DNA of 64,000 nucleotides from PSRF01 sp051000815 (GCA_051000815.1 JBPCNX010000006.1:1-64000), one strand, 5' to 3'. Counted from the first letter of the stretch, positions 26,593-35,690 are shown. Numbers and translations: made by a program. Notes: a model not told the origin generated them from the sequence alone.

Positions 26593-26843
26593 ATCAGTTG
26601 AAGCTGGCTTTCGGGTAACGCTGCCGTGATTGCCGGCGCATCTGGTGCACGATACGGTGCGAGCCAGCGCCAAACGGTGCGGACTCATGATAATTTCCCT
26701 GGGAGAATGGCCCTGATTCGGCGAAACCCTAAGCTTGTGGAAGCGAAGCCTTTTTGGCACCCAGGTTGCTCAGCTTGAAGGCGGCGCAACTCTTCTCTTC
26801 TCCCAAAAAGCGCTAAATGGGAGCTGAGGAGGAATTTAACGTT
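26593..26843 (+). other. 251-nt leader region, possibly structured
   Basis: No gene is seen. Just before the next gene, CTCCCA and TGGGAG (about 26798-26824) can form a small hairpin that ends at the GGAGGA ribosome-binding site. Further up, GGCGAAACC, GCGAAGCC and CCAGGTTGC occur in the order found in class I cyclic-di-GMP riboswitches, but the full consensus and the second stem are missing. I record a possible structured leader and do not name a class. Confidence 0.3.
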
Positions 26844-27059
26844 ATGACTAAACTAAGGCGAAAGTTGATGGCGGTGGCAATGTCGGTCGTGATGACTGGC
26901 ATCGTCTCTGCCGACGCCTTCGCTCAGAAGAAGGGGGGCGACGATAAGCGTCCTCCGAAACCGCCCGATACTAAGGTCGTCGTTGAGCCGAAAGGGAAGC
27001 CGCCGCAAAACACCAATCAGGGAGGCAAAAAGAACGACGGCAAAAAGGGAAGACCCTGA
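26844..27059 (+). CDS. Small exported Lys/Pro-rich protein
   Basis: A 71-residue protein. The ATG at 26844 has a strong GAGGAGGAA site; an in-frame ATG at 26817 lies before that site and is rejected. A signal peptide (KLRRKLMAVAMSVVMTGIVS, cleavage near ADAFA) is followed by about 43 residues of Lys, Pro, Gly and Asn with no cysteines or aromatic residues (for example KKGGDDKRPPKPPDTK). The mature part is strongly basic and probably disordered. Function is unknown. A terminator follows at 27127. Confidence 0.75.
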   Translation: MTKLRRKLMAVAMSVVMTGIVSADAFAQKKGGDDKRPPKPPDTKVVVEPKGKPPQNTNQGGKKNDGKKGRP

Positions 27060-27126
27060 ACACCGGGAACCCCTGGAATTAACTCAGCTGATGTGGCGCT
27101 TGCTGAGCAGACTATAAGAGTGAGGG

Positions 27127-27163
27127 AACCCGCGAACTAAAGTTCACGGGTTTCATCTTTTTT
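27127..27163 (+). terminator. Rho-independent terminator
   Basis: An 11-bp stem AACCCGCGAAC/GTTCACGGGTT (27127-27137 with 27142-27152, one G-U pair) and 4-nt loop is followed by a T run at 27158-27163. It lies after the small exported gene and just before the ribosome-binding site of the gene at 27178. Confidence 0.85.
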
Positions 27164-27177
27164 CGGGAGTAGGGATA

Positions 27178-27771
27178 ATGAAACGATTAATTCGGCTTTC
27201 TTTGTTTTTACCGGTGATGCTATTGAGTCTGCTGCAGTGCACGGCAGCCTCTGCGCAGACACCACAGGGGCTTGTTTACCGCGCCCGCCAGGTTACCGGC
27301 GACAATTTTCCATTCACTACCAGGACGCCTCGAGGCGTCGCTATTTTTGCGAGTTCCAAACCGCGTCCCGAAATGTTACGAGCGATCGATCAAGGACTAA
27401 CTGATTTGTTTGCTGTGGCAACACGACGCGGTTATCGAAACCGTCTGAACTACTCCAATTACACAGTCTTCATTGCGCGTCCAGACCGAGTCCAGGACAG
27501 CAGTGGACAATACTCACCTGACATCGCCGTAGGTTCAGCCCAATATGCGGGTTCGGTTTACGACCAGGGCGGCTTCGTTTATGCGGCGGGAATGGTGCTG
27601 GCATTTTCGCCAGGCGCGTTCGTAATTGCTGAACATGATCGTGACCTGAGTCGCGTCTCAAATGTGGTGCGCTACGAAGGCGAACATATCGTTCTCTACC
27701 ACAACGACCGCTCACTTTATACACAGACCGCCGATCACAGTCGCGGTGGCTCGCATCCGATCCTTCAGTGA
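27178..27771 (+). CDS. Exported protein of unknown function
   Basis: A 197-residue protein with a clear signal peptide (FLPVMLLSLLQCTAASAQ). The mature part has no recognised family: ARQVTGDNFPFTTRTPRGVA, LNYSNYTVFIARPDR, and near the C-terminus VRYEGEHIVLYHNDRSLY. That EGEHIVLYHND segment could suggest a metal-binding or peptidase-like site, but there is no full HExxH. The ATG at 27178 has GGGAGTAGGG upstream and lies right after the preceding terminator, so the gene has its own promoter or depends on read-through. Confidence 0.75.
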   Translation: MKRLIRLSLFLPVMLLSLLQCTAASAQTPQGLVYRARQVTGDNFPFTTRTPRGVAIFASSKPRPEMLRAIDQGLTDLFAVATRRGYRNRLNYSNYTVFIARPDRVQDSSGQYSPDIAVGSAQYAGSVYDQGGFVYAAGMVLAFSPGAFVIAEHDRDLSRVSNVVRYEGEHIVLYHNDRSLYTQTADHSRGGSHPILQ

Positions 27772-27831
27772 TATTTAGGTTCTCAAAGAGTTTGCCGTGT
27801 GCCGCAAGTGGACCCACGCTGTATTCCTCTT

Positions 27832-28129
27832 TCATAAGAAAGCCCAATAGACCAATCGGCAGACAGCGACGAGGAATACAAAAAAGAACACCCAACCGCC
27901 TGGGCTGACCCGCCTAAACAACGTAGGTGTTGCTGAGGCCCACAAGCACTGCAACGATACTGATAAGAACCAGTCGCGAGAGAATGCAATGGCACCCAGC
28001 CATCGATGCCGGCATGCCATGCTTGATCGTCAGATTTGAATGTTCCATCAGACAGCCATCGCGAACGGTCTCCAAAGCATAAGGACCGTGCCGTTGCCCG
28101 TTTCGCAAAACGTAGACGTCAATAGCCAT
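27832..28129 (-). pseudogene. Degenerate GYF_2-domain membrane protein
   Basis: Pieces of one gene lie in three reading frames. From the ATG at 28129: VYVLRNGQRHGPYALETVRD, the first half of a GYF_2 domain. The second half continues in another frame as RWLSDGTFKSDDQAWHAGID then GWVPLHSL. Hydrophobic membrane stretches follow in the first frame (LSRLVLISIVAVLVGLS) and in a third (GGWVFFFVFLVAVCRLVYWA). At least two frameshifts separate them, so it is not translated as one protein. Intact relatives have a GYF_2 domain followed by membrane helices. Confidence 0.7.
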
Positions 28130-28291
28130 TCCGAGATGCCTTAGTCCTTCTTACTAATTGAGATGTTCTGTTGTCGAACAATTTGTGTTATCGAACCGAT
28201 CCACACTGGGCGGTCGCTGATAAACACCGGCTAGAGCGTGAGGCCCACTGCTTTCAATGCGGATATCAAGGTGGAGTGAGCTACGGAAAAG

Positions 28292-28366
<75 letters not shown>

Positions 28367-28656
28367 ACTAAGTCTTCTTATTAGTCTACGCGGATTATTG
28401 AACCACTCAATTATCCGGGAACTCGCCGAGAATGCGGCATCTTAAACGATCAATGCCCACCTGCGCTAGCGGTTCATAAGTCATCAGCCTGCCTCTGAAC
28501 GCAATCTAATCGTAACATTCAAGAAACACCACGAGTGCTATAGTTCATTCTCCGATCGAGGACGTCTCCTATCTCTCGATTCGAGCAGTGTCTGTTATCA
28601 ACCTAACCGCGGTCTCGAATCTAAAAACAAACCAAACCAGAAGAAAGGATAAAGCG

Positions 28657-29037
28657 TTGAGTAGTGGAGCAATTGCCAGAACCGCTGAGCACCCCCAGCG
28701 AGTGAAAACCCCCCAGGACAATTGGCTTGGCTTCGTCGGAGATGTCTTGAAATTTACCGGCGAAGTGCAATTCAAATCGATGTTGCGCATCGATGGACAC
28801 TTTTCAGGGCATGTCGATTCGGCGGAGGGCACACTCATCGTGAGTAACGGCGCGCAAGTCCGAGAGGCCGTGATAAATGTTGCCGTGGCAAAGATCAATG
28901 GCACCGTGGAAGGCGATATCAACGCAAGCAGGGAAGTGGTGCTGGGCCCGACGGCGGATGTGACCGGCAACGTTTCAACTAGTCTGTTGTCCGTTGCGGA
29001 AGGGGCGACGATTAATGGCAGGTTCCATAGGATCTGA
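28657..29037 (+). CDS. Bactofilin family protein
   Basis: Polymer-forming cytoskeletal protein. The bactofilin core, a right-handed beta-helix, is seen as FTGEVQFKSMLRIDGHFSGH, TLIVSNGAQVREAVINVAVA, INGTVEGDINASREVVLGP and ADVTGNVSTSLLSVAEGATI. A short flexible N-terminus precedes it. The start is uncertain. A TTG at 28657 has an AAGGA site 7 nt away and gives 126 residues. A GTG at 28588 with no site would add 23. Bactofilins organise cell-shape or envelope machinery; no M23 peptidase partner is adjacent here. Confidence 0.88.
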   Translation: MSSGAIARTAEHPQRVKTPQDNWLGFVGDVLKFTGEVQFKSMLRIDGHFSGHVDSAEGTLIVSNGAQVREAVINVAVAKINGTVEGDINASREVVLGPTADVTGNVSTSLLSVAEGATINGRFHRI

Positions 29038-29205
29038 AACTGTGGTTCAGCTTTTGCTCTCAAGGCTCCATGGGACTGGGCAGACACTCGCTCGGATTGG
29101 TTAAAACAATTACGCCAGAGCGGCCAGAGGCGCTCGGCCTTTCGCCGAACCTCCGACCAGGGAATGTCCGCACTCCTCGCCTGGCCGAAGATACTGATCT
29201 AACTC

Positions 29206-29691
29206 TTAACCTCCGATTGAGGGATCACTTGCGGCGGCGGGTTGCGACTCATTCACGTGGATCGTGTTTGAATCCGAGTCGAGGTAGTAGTGGTTTCTGC
29301 CTGTAGCTGAGTTGCCTTCAGTAACTTGCGGATCTGCATTAAGAGCCCAGCTGGCTTGTTGCGTTGTGGATCGCGGAATCACCCTCATAGTGAAAACGTA
29401 GCCTTCGACTACGGGCGTTGTCCCCCCGAAGCGGTTATCAAGCAGCCCTTCCTTCAACATCTCATCAAACGTACCGAACGTCGTGCGCTGGTGCGAGTTG
29501 TAGTAAAGCAGCTGTTGTTCGGCAACAGTTTTCATGGTCTTAATAGCTGCAGCCTCGTTAGCTGAACGTACCGCCGCCTTCCACCCGGTCACGCCGACTG
29601 CGATCAAAATTCCAATAATGGCGATCACGATCATCAATTCGATGAGCGAGAAGCCCGCCTCACCTCGTCGATGTTTACGGTTGTGTTTCAT
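29206..29691 (-). CDS. Type IV pilin-like prepilin
   Basis: A 161-residue prepilin with a type III signal: a basic leader KHNRKHRRGEAG, processing after Gly, then FSLIELMIVIAIIGILIAVG with Glu at mature position 5. The rest is a small globular domain (LLYYNSHQRTTFGTFDEML) with a disordered Ser/Ala-rich tail. It could be a pilin or a type II secretion pseudopilin. The ATG at 29691 has a GAAGGAGA site. No pil or gsp gene is nearby, so it depends on machinery encoded elsewhere. Confidence 0.9.
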   Translation of the reverse strand: MKHNRKHRRGEAGFSLIELMIVIAIIGILIAVGVTGWKAAVRSANEAAAIKTMKTVAEQQLLYYNSHQRTTFGTFDEMLKEGLLDNRFGGTTPVVEGYVFTMRVIPRSTTQQASWALNADPQVTEGNSATGRNHYYLDSDSNTIHVNESQPAAASDPSIGG

Positions 29692-29954
29692 AAAATCTCC
29701 TTCAGCCATTACACGTGCCAGTTGATAGCAGGTTCCGGTTTCCTTTAAAGGGACGTGGGCGCACCATGTAATGACAGCGGTAAGTTTACTACAGGCCGCG
29801 GACAAGATCACATGCCGCTGGGTAGTGGCTCACTTTGAAATGAAGCCCTAAGAATCGCGGGGCGTTTGCGAACGGACACTTTGGGGACACTTTGGGGGTG
29901 CGGCGGTCTCTCTTAGCATGTAGAATGGGCCGAGTTTTAAGAGGAAAGAATCTC

Positions 29955-30941
29955 ATGCGACGTCTGCAACCAGTAGAAGGACATCCTCCGACAGTGATGT
30001 CGGGCGCTGTCGAAAACGTTATCCGGCTTCAGGAGGCTATCGAGACGGTGATCAAGGGCAAGCCGGAAGCAGTTCGTCTGGCTATTGTCACACTGATCGC
30101 CGGCGGTCACCTGCTAGTCGAAGACGTTCCCGGGGTCGGCAAGACAACTCTCGCGCAAGCTCTCGCGCGGGCCCTCGACTGTAGTTTTCAGCGAATCCAA
30201 TTCACGTCCGATTTGCTGCCTTCGGACGTCATTGGATTGTCAATTTATAACCAGCATTCCAGCGTTTTTGAGTGGAAGCCGGGACCAGTCTTCGCGAATA
30301 TTGTTTTGGCTGACGAAATCAATCGCACCACACCGAAAACCCAATCGGCACTGCTTGAGGCCATGGGGGAAAAGCAGGTGACAGTAGAGGGCATCACACA
30401 TCTTTTGCCCGCCCCGTTCATGGTTCTGGCGACACAGAACCCCATTGAACATCACGGTACCTACCCCCTGCCGGAGTCGCAACTGGATCGGTTCATGCTT
30501 CGTTTACGTATCGGTCATCCAAGCTTGCGCGATGAGAAACAGATTCTCCGGGACCGCGAACACTTTGATCCGCTTGACGAGGTGGTTCCGGTCATGACTG
30601 CTGAGGAAGTGATTGACTTACAACGCAGTGTGGCGGCCGTTGCCATTGACGACGCGCTCGTTGATTACCTGATGAGTATTGTGGCTGCAACGCGTGCCTC
30701 AGAAATGCTGGATCTGGGAGTCAGCCCGCGTGGAAGTCTGGCATTGTTTCGTGCAGCCCAGGCCCTCGCGTTAACCGAAGAACGATCATATTGCATTCCT
30801 GATGACATTAAACGGCTGGTCTTACCGGTGTTCGCCCATCGCATTCTCGTGAGTTCGCGCTTTGCGTCGGCGTTGAGACGAAGTGAGGAGGCTGAGGCGG
30901 TTCTGACGGAGATTATGAAAACGGTTAGCGTGCCACTCTGA
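29955..30941 (+). CDS. MoxR-family AAA+ ATPase
   Basis: A chaperone-like ATPase of 328 residues. The Walker A motif is EDVPGVGKTTLAQALA, Walker B is IVLADEINRTTPKTQSALLE, sensor 1 is APFMVLATQNPIEHHGTYPL, and a lid domain with SPRGSLALFRAAQALAL follows. The ATG at 29955 has an AGAGGAAAGA site; a start at 29892 is unlikely. MoxR proteins usually act with DUF58 and VWA proteins, and a DUF58 gene follows here, so the two are probably one unit. The stop is followed at once by a GGATGAG array, which separates the pair. Confidence 0.92.
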   Translation: MRRLQPVEGHPPTVMSGAVENVIRLQEAIETVIKGKPEAVRLAIVTLIAGGHLLVEDVPGVGKTTLAQALARALDCSFQRIQFTSDLLPSDVIGLSIYNQHSSVFEWKPGPVFANIVLADEINRTTPKTQSALLEAMGEKQVTVEGITHLLPAPFMVLATQNPIEHHGTYPLPESQLDRFMLRLRIGHPSLRDEKQILRDREHFDPLDEVVPVMTAEEVIDLQRSVAAVAIDDALVDYLMSIVAATRASEMLDLGVSPRGSLALFRAAQALALTEERSYCIPDDIKRLVLPVFAHRILVSSRFASALRRSEEAEAVLTEIMKTVSVPL

Positions 30942-31107
30942 AAGGATGAGGGATGAGGGATGAAGGATGTGAGATGAGGGATGAGGGATGAGGGATGAAG
31001 CAGATTCGGAATCAGGTACTTTAGCTCCCAGCTCTCAACCCTCATCATCTGATTCATCCTTCATCCCTCATCCCTCATCCTTCCCATATCCTCATCCTTC
31101 ATCCTTA
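30942..31107. repeat. Inverted GGATGAG/CTCATCC word arrays between moxR and DUF58
   Basis: Starting on the base after the moxR stop, 30942-31000 repeats GGATGAGGGATGAAGGATG words. After about 50 nt of unique sequence, 31052-31107 repeats the complement (CATCCTTCATCCCTCATCCC). The arms can pair. The left arm contains many AGGGATGAGGGATG strings, that is, ribosome-binding-site-like AGGG followed by ATG, and the DUF58 frame is open from one of these ATGs (30988). Confidence 0.88.
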
Positions 31108-32436
31108 TTAAAGTGGCGCAATGCCATACTCGGAACGCTGCTCGTACTTGCCGGCCTGGGCTCTGCAGCAGTTACCCTTCTCGCGCGGCGCACCAACGAC
31201 AATAGTCTGGCCACGGCAGGCGCAGTCCTTTCACTCATAATCGCCGGTTTGATTATCATTTTGATTGTGCCGCCGTTGGCCCGCTCCGCACGGCTCGAAG
31301 TCGTGGGACTTGATTTACCCGTTGAGGTGACCACAGGAGGCGGAATTTTTCTGGCGATCGTTATCGTAGTTGGCTTTGCTGCCTGGAACACCGGACACAA
31401 TCTGCTGTTTCTAATTTTCTCACTCCTCGTTTCCACGCTCTTCGTTGGTTGGGCAGCCGCCAGAACATCTCTAAGAGATTTAATTGTATCCGCACGTTTT
31501 CCTGATCATATCTTCGCCGGCGAGGCGGCTCCGGTGATTGTGACGCTGCGGAATCCGAAACGGCTGCTGCCGTCGCTCTCAGTGCTGGTTGAAGCACGCG
31601 GTCCCAGGGAACACGACGACGAAGGTAAACGCAAACCCCGAAGAATTCGATACCATAAACGGGCTCTGGCTTACTTCACATACATTCCCCATCGCGCCGC
31701 CGCCGAACAGCGAGTCGAACAATTGTTTAGCAAACGCGGTCATGTCTTCATCGACGGCTTTGAGCTCTCTACGCGCTTCCCGTTTGGTTTTGTGCGCCGG
31801 CGCAGACGACTGCGAGCAAGAAACGTCGACATCCTTGTCTATCCAAAACCCCTGCCGATCGGCGACGAGCTTCACTTGCTGCCGATGTCTGCCGGCCGGA
31901 TGGCTTCGGTGCGCCGCGGTGCTGGTCATGATTTGTTTGCCTTGCGCGATTACCAACCTCAGGACGACTTGCGCCATATCGATTGGAAAGCCACGGCACG
32001 CGCACGACGCTTGACGGTGCGTGAATTTACATCTGAAGACGAACGACGCATCACAATCATCCTGGACACGCGACCAGTGCCGGACTCGGAGCAGGGAAGT
32101 TTTTCAGAACGGTTTGAACGAGGTGTCGTTAAAGCCGCCTCACATCTGAAGCACTTTATCGACGAACGCGCCGAGGTAAGAATGATACTCGGAGGCGAGA
32201 GTGGCCCGTACGGTTCGGGCCTGGAACATCTTTACCAGTGTCTGCGGCGGCTTGCGGTCGTCAGTCCCGAGAAGGAAGCTTCGCAGTCGAATGTTTTTTC
32301 CTCGCTGGCGGCGGCAGACGATTCCGTTGTGAGTGATTCTCATCTCGGCGAAGACTATGCAATCGTTCTGACTGCGGCGGTGCCGGGTTCTATTCCCGCC
32401 AGGATCTGGCGTAGTTCATATGTGATCTACCTATGA
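30988..32436 (+). CDS. DUF58 membrane protein (MoxR partner)
   Basis: A protein of up to 482 residues. Hydrophobic segments near 45-155 (AILGTLLVLAGLGSAAVTLL; LSLIIAGLIIILIV; FLAIVIVVGFAAW) are followed by the cytoplasmic DUF58 domain with the signature RDYQPQDDLRHIDWKATARA then LTVREF. The start is puzzling. The family sequence begins around residue 42, but the only ATG in frame is at 30988, inside the short-word array, so the first 40 residues are repeat-encoded (Ser/Pro/His-rich). Either the repeat supplies the start signal or a non-ATG start is used. Together with MoxR it probably acts in envelope or complex maturation. Confidence 0.88.
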   Translation: MRDEADSESGTLAPSSQPSSSDSSFIPHPSSFPYPHPSSLLKWRNAILGTLLVLAGLGSAAVTLLARRTNDNSLATAGAVLSLIIAGLIIILIVPPLARSARLEVVGLDLPVEVTTGGGIFLAIVIVVGFAAWNTGHNLLFLIFSLLVSTLFVGWAAARTSLRDLIVSARFPDHIFAGEAAPVIVTLRNPKRLLPSLSVLVEARGPREHDDEGKRKPRRIRYHKRALAYFTYIPHRAAAEQRVEQLFSKRGHVFIDGFELSTRFPFGFVRRRRRLRARNVDILVYPKPLPIGDELHLLPMSAGRMASVRRGAGHDLFALRDYQPQDDLRHIDWKATARARRLTVREFTSEDERRITIILDTRPVPDSEQGSFSERFERGVVKAASHLKHFIDERAEVRMILGGESGPYGSGLEHLYQCLRRLAVVSPEKEASQSNVFSSLAAADDSVVSDSHLGEDYAIVLTAAVPGSIPARIWRSSYVIYL

Positions 32437-32655
32437 ACCTTGGGCGTGGGCTTTAATCGAACTGATCACTGGTTCGAATCAATGTTGAGTGGCTGCTGTG
32501 GTTGAAAGCGGTCGCTACCGATCGCGTACTGTAGTTGAAGCGATCAACGATGAGTGACGAGCGTAGTTTATAGGGCCGCTACCCTCGATCACGGTCAAGT
32601 ACGGGAATTAACGCAAAGGCCTTAGTCTCGCGTTTCGTAGTTTGGCGTTGAGAGC

Positions 32656-33051
32656 TTAGCTTATTGGGCAGGCCTGAACAGAGACGAGTTGCCAACCGCC
32701 GTTGCGCCGCGAATAGATGTGAACGATTTTGTAATGACCGCTGAAGTCGCGCCCTTTGTAAGACCACCTTGCTGAGTCTTTTCCGGTCAGCACCGCCGTC
32801 TCTCCCCAAATTCTGACGGCGACGTTCTCCCGTGTAAGGTGTTCGACCTTGACCTCACCTGAAACTACGTCACCAATAAACTGCGCCTTGTCGTCTCCCT
32901 CCATGGGATACGCAAAAAAGAAGTCATCCGCCATGATTCGATCCAGCGTGTCGTGGTCAGCGCGGACCAGGGCTTTCACCCAGTCATCATTCATCTGACG
33001 GAGTTCTTGTTCGATTTCAAACTTCGCTGACGTTGATTGCCCGCTGGGCAT
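32656..33051 (-). CDS. SnoaL-like / DUF4440 protein
   Basis: An NTF2-fold protein of 131 residues. The start EIEQELRQMNDDWVKALVRA then LDRIMADDFFF, the middle VRIWGETAVLTGKDSARWSY, and the end YSRRNGGWQLVSVQACPI are typical of DUF4440. Substrates of such proteins are mostly unknown. The gene is single on the minus strand. I see no gene or clear signal in the 219 nt between it and the DUF58 stop. Confidence 0.87.
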   Translation of the reverse strand: MPSGQSTSAKFEIEQELRQMNDDWVKALVRADHDTLDRIMADDFFFAYPMEGDDKAQFIGDVVSGEVKVEHLTRENVAVRIWGETAVLTGKDSARWSYKGRDFSGHYKIVHIYSRRNGGWQLVSVQACPIS

Positions 33052-33156
33052 TGGGCTCGACTCCTTATCGTGGGGGTTGGGTGGTTTCTACGCCATCTAT
33101 GCTAGTTAGTCAAAGGCAGGCTGACTTTCTGAGGACGCCAACTGTTGTTTTGTTGC

Positions 33157-34584
33157 TTAACCGCGCGCGTCTCCTGATACTCTGAAAATCTGATCCGCAG
33201 CGCGCTCGCCTTCGCGGATGCAATCCGAAATTCCTGCACCCGTGTAGGCGTTGCCGGCGAGCGCAAAGTTCGGCACCTCGGCCGCGAGCTTTTCAATTCG
33301 CTTGACTCGATCGAGATGCCCCACGTGATACTGCGGCATCGAGCCTTTCCACTTCACGATCCGGCTGAAGAGCGGTGTCTTCCTTATTCCCAACAAATCG
33401 CGAAAGTCCGACAACACGCGTTGAGTCATCTCCTCTTCATCTATCGTGAACAGCTCCGGCTGCAGGGCACCGCCGACAAAGGCACGTAACAAAACACTTC
33501 CTTTGGGAGCGCGATCGGCGAATTTGACGCTACTAAAAGTGCAGGCAAGAAGCGAACGCTTTTCGATGAACGGCACGACAAAACCAAAACCATCGAGAGG
33601 ATGGGGAATATCTTTTCGTTTGTATGCGAGATTGATCGTAGCGGTCGAAGCATATGGTATCCCCCCAAGCTCGTGGGCGAGATGATGATCGACATCACGT
33701 AAAAGACTTGCCGCCGCCGGGGCAGCCAGGGCAAGGCACACTCCGTCGGCACGAAGACTCTTGCCCGACCCATCCTGAATCAGCCATCCAGCTGATTCCG
33801 AATCGCGAGCAAGAGATACAGCTCGGGTATTGAGTTGAATCGACGCGCTCCCGATTTCAGCAGCAAGTCGATCCACCAGGAACTGCATTCCACGATCGAA
33901 GGTAAGAAAGAGACTGTAGCGAGCGCCGCCGGCCTCGGCGGTTTTGACTTCGTTTCGACCTCGCTTTTGCAGACTCCTGATCAGGCTGCGATCGTCCCGC
34001 TCCATTTCCAGAAAGCGCGGCATCGTTGCTCTCAAACTCAGTTGCTCCGGATCGGCAGTATAAATTCCACCAATCAACGGCTGGGCGATGCGCTCGAGGG
34101 CTTCTTGTCCAAACCGGCGGCGCACGAAGGCGGCCAGGCTTTCGTCGTCATTCATGTGGCCCTTTGGTAACAGAAGATCCAGCGCCATCCTGACCTTGCC
34201 GGTCCAACTGATGATGTCGCTGATGACGAAGGGCCAGAGCCGCGACGGGGCCATCAGATTGAAGCCTTCTGGAATCGGCCTCAGGCGCCCGCGATTAACA
34301 ATGAAACTACGACGATGTTCCTGATTCGTTTGCAGGAGGTGGGAGTCGATCCCAAGACGTCGGGCCAGTGCCACTGTTTCCGGCTTCTCGGAGAGGAATG
34401 AATCCGGACCATGTTCGAGGATGAATTCGTCGTGATGTTCAGTCTGAATCACCCCACCCAATCGGTCACTCGCTTCGAGAATGATCAGGTCGAGCCTTTG
34501 AGATGTTTCATTTGCCAGCTCAAGCAGCCGGTGCGCAGCCGCCAAACCGGTGATGCCGCCGCCGATGATGACGATTCGTTTCAT
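33157..34584 (-). CDS. hemG: Protoporphyrinogen oxidase, HemY type
   Basis: FAD-dependent oxidation of protoporphyrinogen IX (or coproporphyrinogen III in the coproporphyrin route) at the end of heme synthesis. The 475 residues begin with the FAD motif IVIIGGGITGLAAAHRL, then EASDRLGGVIQT and EHGPDSFLSEKPE. The C-terminal FAD segment is NFALAGNAYTGAGISDCIRE. It is the oxygen-dependent HemY class (often annotated hemG or hemY), not the flavodoxin class. Its ATG overlaps the hemH stop by 4 nt, so the two are translationally coupled. Confidence 0.94.
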   Translation of the reverse strand: MKRIVIIGGGITGLAAAHRLLELANETSQRLDLIILEASDRLGGVIQTEHHDEFILEHGPDSFLSEKPETVALARRLGIDSHLLQTNQEHRRSFIVNRGRLRPIPEGFNLMAPSRLWPFVISDIISWTGKVRMALDLLLPKGHMNDDESLAAFVRRRFGQEALERIAQPLIGGIYTADPEQLSLRATMPRFLEMERDDRSLIRSLQKRGRNEVKTAEAGGARYSLFLTFDRGMQFLVDRLAAEIGSASIQLNTRAVSLARDSESAGWLIQDGSGKSLRADGVCLALAAPAAASLLRDVDHHLAHELGGIPYASTATINLAYKRKDIPHPLDGFGFVVPFIEKRSLLACTFSSVKFADRAPKGSVLLRAFVGGALQPELFTIDEEEMTQRVLSDFRDLLGIRKTPLFSRIVKWKGSMPQYHVGHLDRVKRIEKLAAEVPNFALAGNAYTGAGISDCIREGERAADQIFRVSGDARG

Positions 34585-35690
34585 GACTGCAAGATTGCAG
34601 TTTGCTCACAACAACCGGAGGGACAGATATCAGCGCTCGCCCCGCGCTCGCCCAGGAATGTTCGCTCACTTTTCGGGTCCATTCGTTCCAGGATCAACTC
34701 GCGAATCATTTGCACAAACTTGGGATGGGTGCCCACTGTGTTCGCTCGCACCAGGTTCAATCCGATTGATTCACAGAGCTGCCTTGCTTCCGTGTCCAGA
34801 TCGTAAATGACCTCCATGTGATCAGAAATGAAACCGATTGGCGCAAGGAGCACATCGGTGGTGCCGGCCTCTCTCGCGTCGCTGAGGTAGTCGAGCACAT
34901 CAGGACCAAGCCACGGTTGCATGGGCGGACCACTCCGGCTTTGGTAAACGAGCTTATGAGGAAAAAGTCTTTGCTCAATGGCAATGTGCGACGCAATTAT
35001 TCGCGCGGTTTCCTCAAGTTGTGCCTGGTAAGCACAGTTCGCGGCCATTGACATTGGGATGCTGTGCGCGGTGAAAACGAGTTGCGTGGTGGGCAACTGC
35101 GACTCAGGAATTTGAGACAAGCCGGCCCGGACGTTTTCAACGTTGGCCTCTATGAAGAGCGGATGATTGTAGAAGACGCGAAGCTTTTCGATTTGCGGAG
35201 CGCCTGCTCCAACTGTTCGCTGCGCCCCGGCGATGTTTTCCAGGTACTGCCGGCAACTTGAATAGGAACTATATGCCGAGGTAACGAAAGCCAGGGCGCG
35301 ATCTATTCCATCTGCCTTCATGCGGGCGACGGTGTAGGCAAGCAGAGGGTGCCAATTGCGGTTACCGAAGTAGATCGGCAGAATTGGACCTTTGGCAGTC
35401 AGCTCCTTCTCCAGGGCCGCGATCAATTTGCGGTTTTGTTCATTGATGGGGCTGACGCCGCCAAACATTTTGTAGTGTTCAGCCACAGCCAGCATGCGTT
35501 CGCGCGGCACATTCCTTCCCCGCAAAACGTTTTCGAGAAACGGCAGTACATCGCTATTGCCTTCAGGGCCGCCAAACGACACGACTAGCAAGGCATCAAA
35601 GCTACGTTTCGAGTTTCGAGTTCCGAGTTCCGAGTTCGTTTCCAAGTTCGGAGTGCTAAGGTCTGGGTTGGGATTCGGGTTTGGATTCAC
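34581..35690 (-). CDS. hemH: Ferrochelatase
   Basis: Inserts ferrous iron into the porphyrin. Of 369 residues, the enzyme part begins near 30 with FDALLVVSFGGPEG. The catalytic His is in LVFTAHSIPMSMA, and the later acidic residue is in APIGFISDHMEVIYDLD. YQSRSGPPMQPWLGPD is typical. The C-terminus has CPSGCC, consistent with ligands of a [2Fe-2S] cluster as in some bacterial ferrochelatases (inference). The first 29 residues (NPNPNPNPD and so on) are encoded by the short-word array and are not family sequence; an in-frame TTG inside the array is an alternative start. Second gene of hemE-hemH-hemG. Confidence 0.94.
   Translation of the reverse strand: MNPNPNPNPDLSTPNLETNSELGTRNSKRSFDALLVVSFGGPEGNSDVLPFLENVLRGRNVPRERMLAVAEHYKMFGGVSPINEQNRKLIAALEKELTAKGPILPIYFGNRNWHPLLAYTVARMKADGIDRALAFVTSAYSSYSSCRQYLENIAGAQRTVGAGAPQIEKLRVFYNHPLFIEANVENVRAGLSQIPESQLPTTQLVFTAHSIPMSMAANCAYQAQLEETARIIASHIAIEQRLFPHKLVYQSRSGPPMQPWLGPDVLDYLSDAREAGTTDVLLAPIGFISDHMEVIYDLDTEARQLCESIGLNLVRANTVGTHPKFVQMIRELILERMDPKSERTFLGERGASADICPSGCCEQTAILQS

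Noticed and set aside
26593..26843. Definite class I cyclic-di-GMP riboswitch
   Set aside because: Only short pieces of the consensus occur, and the second stem is missing; recorded only as a possible structured leader.
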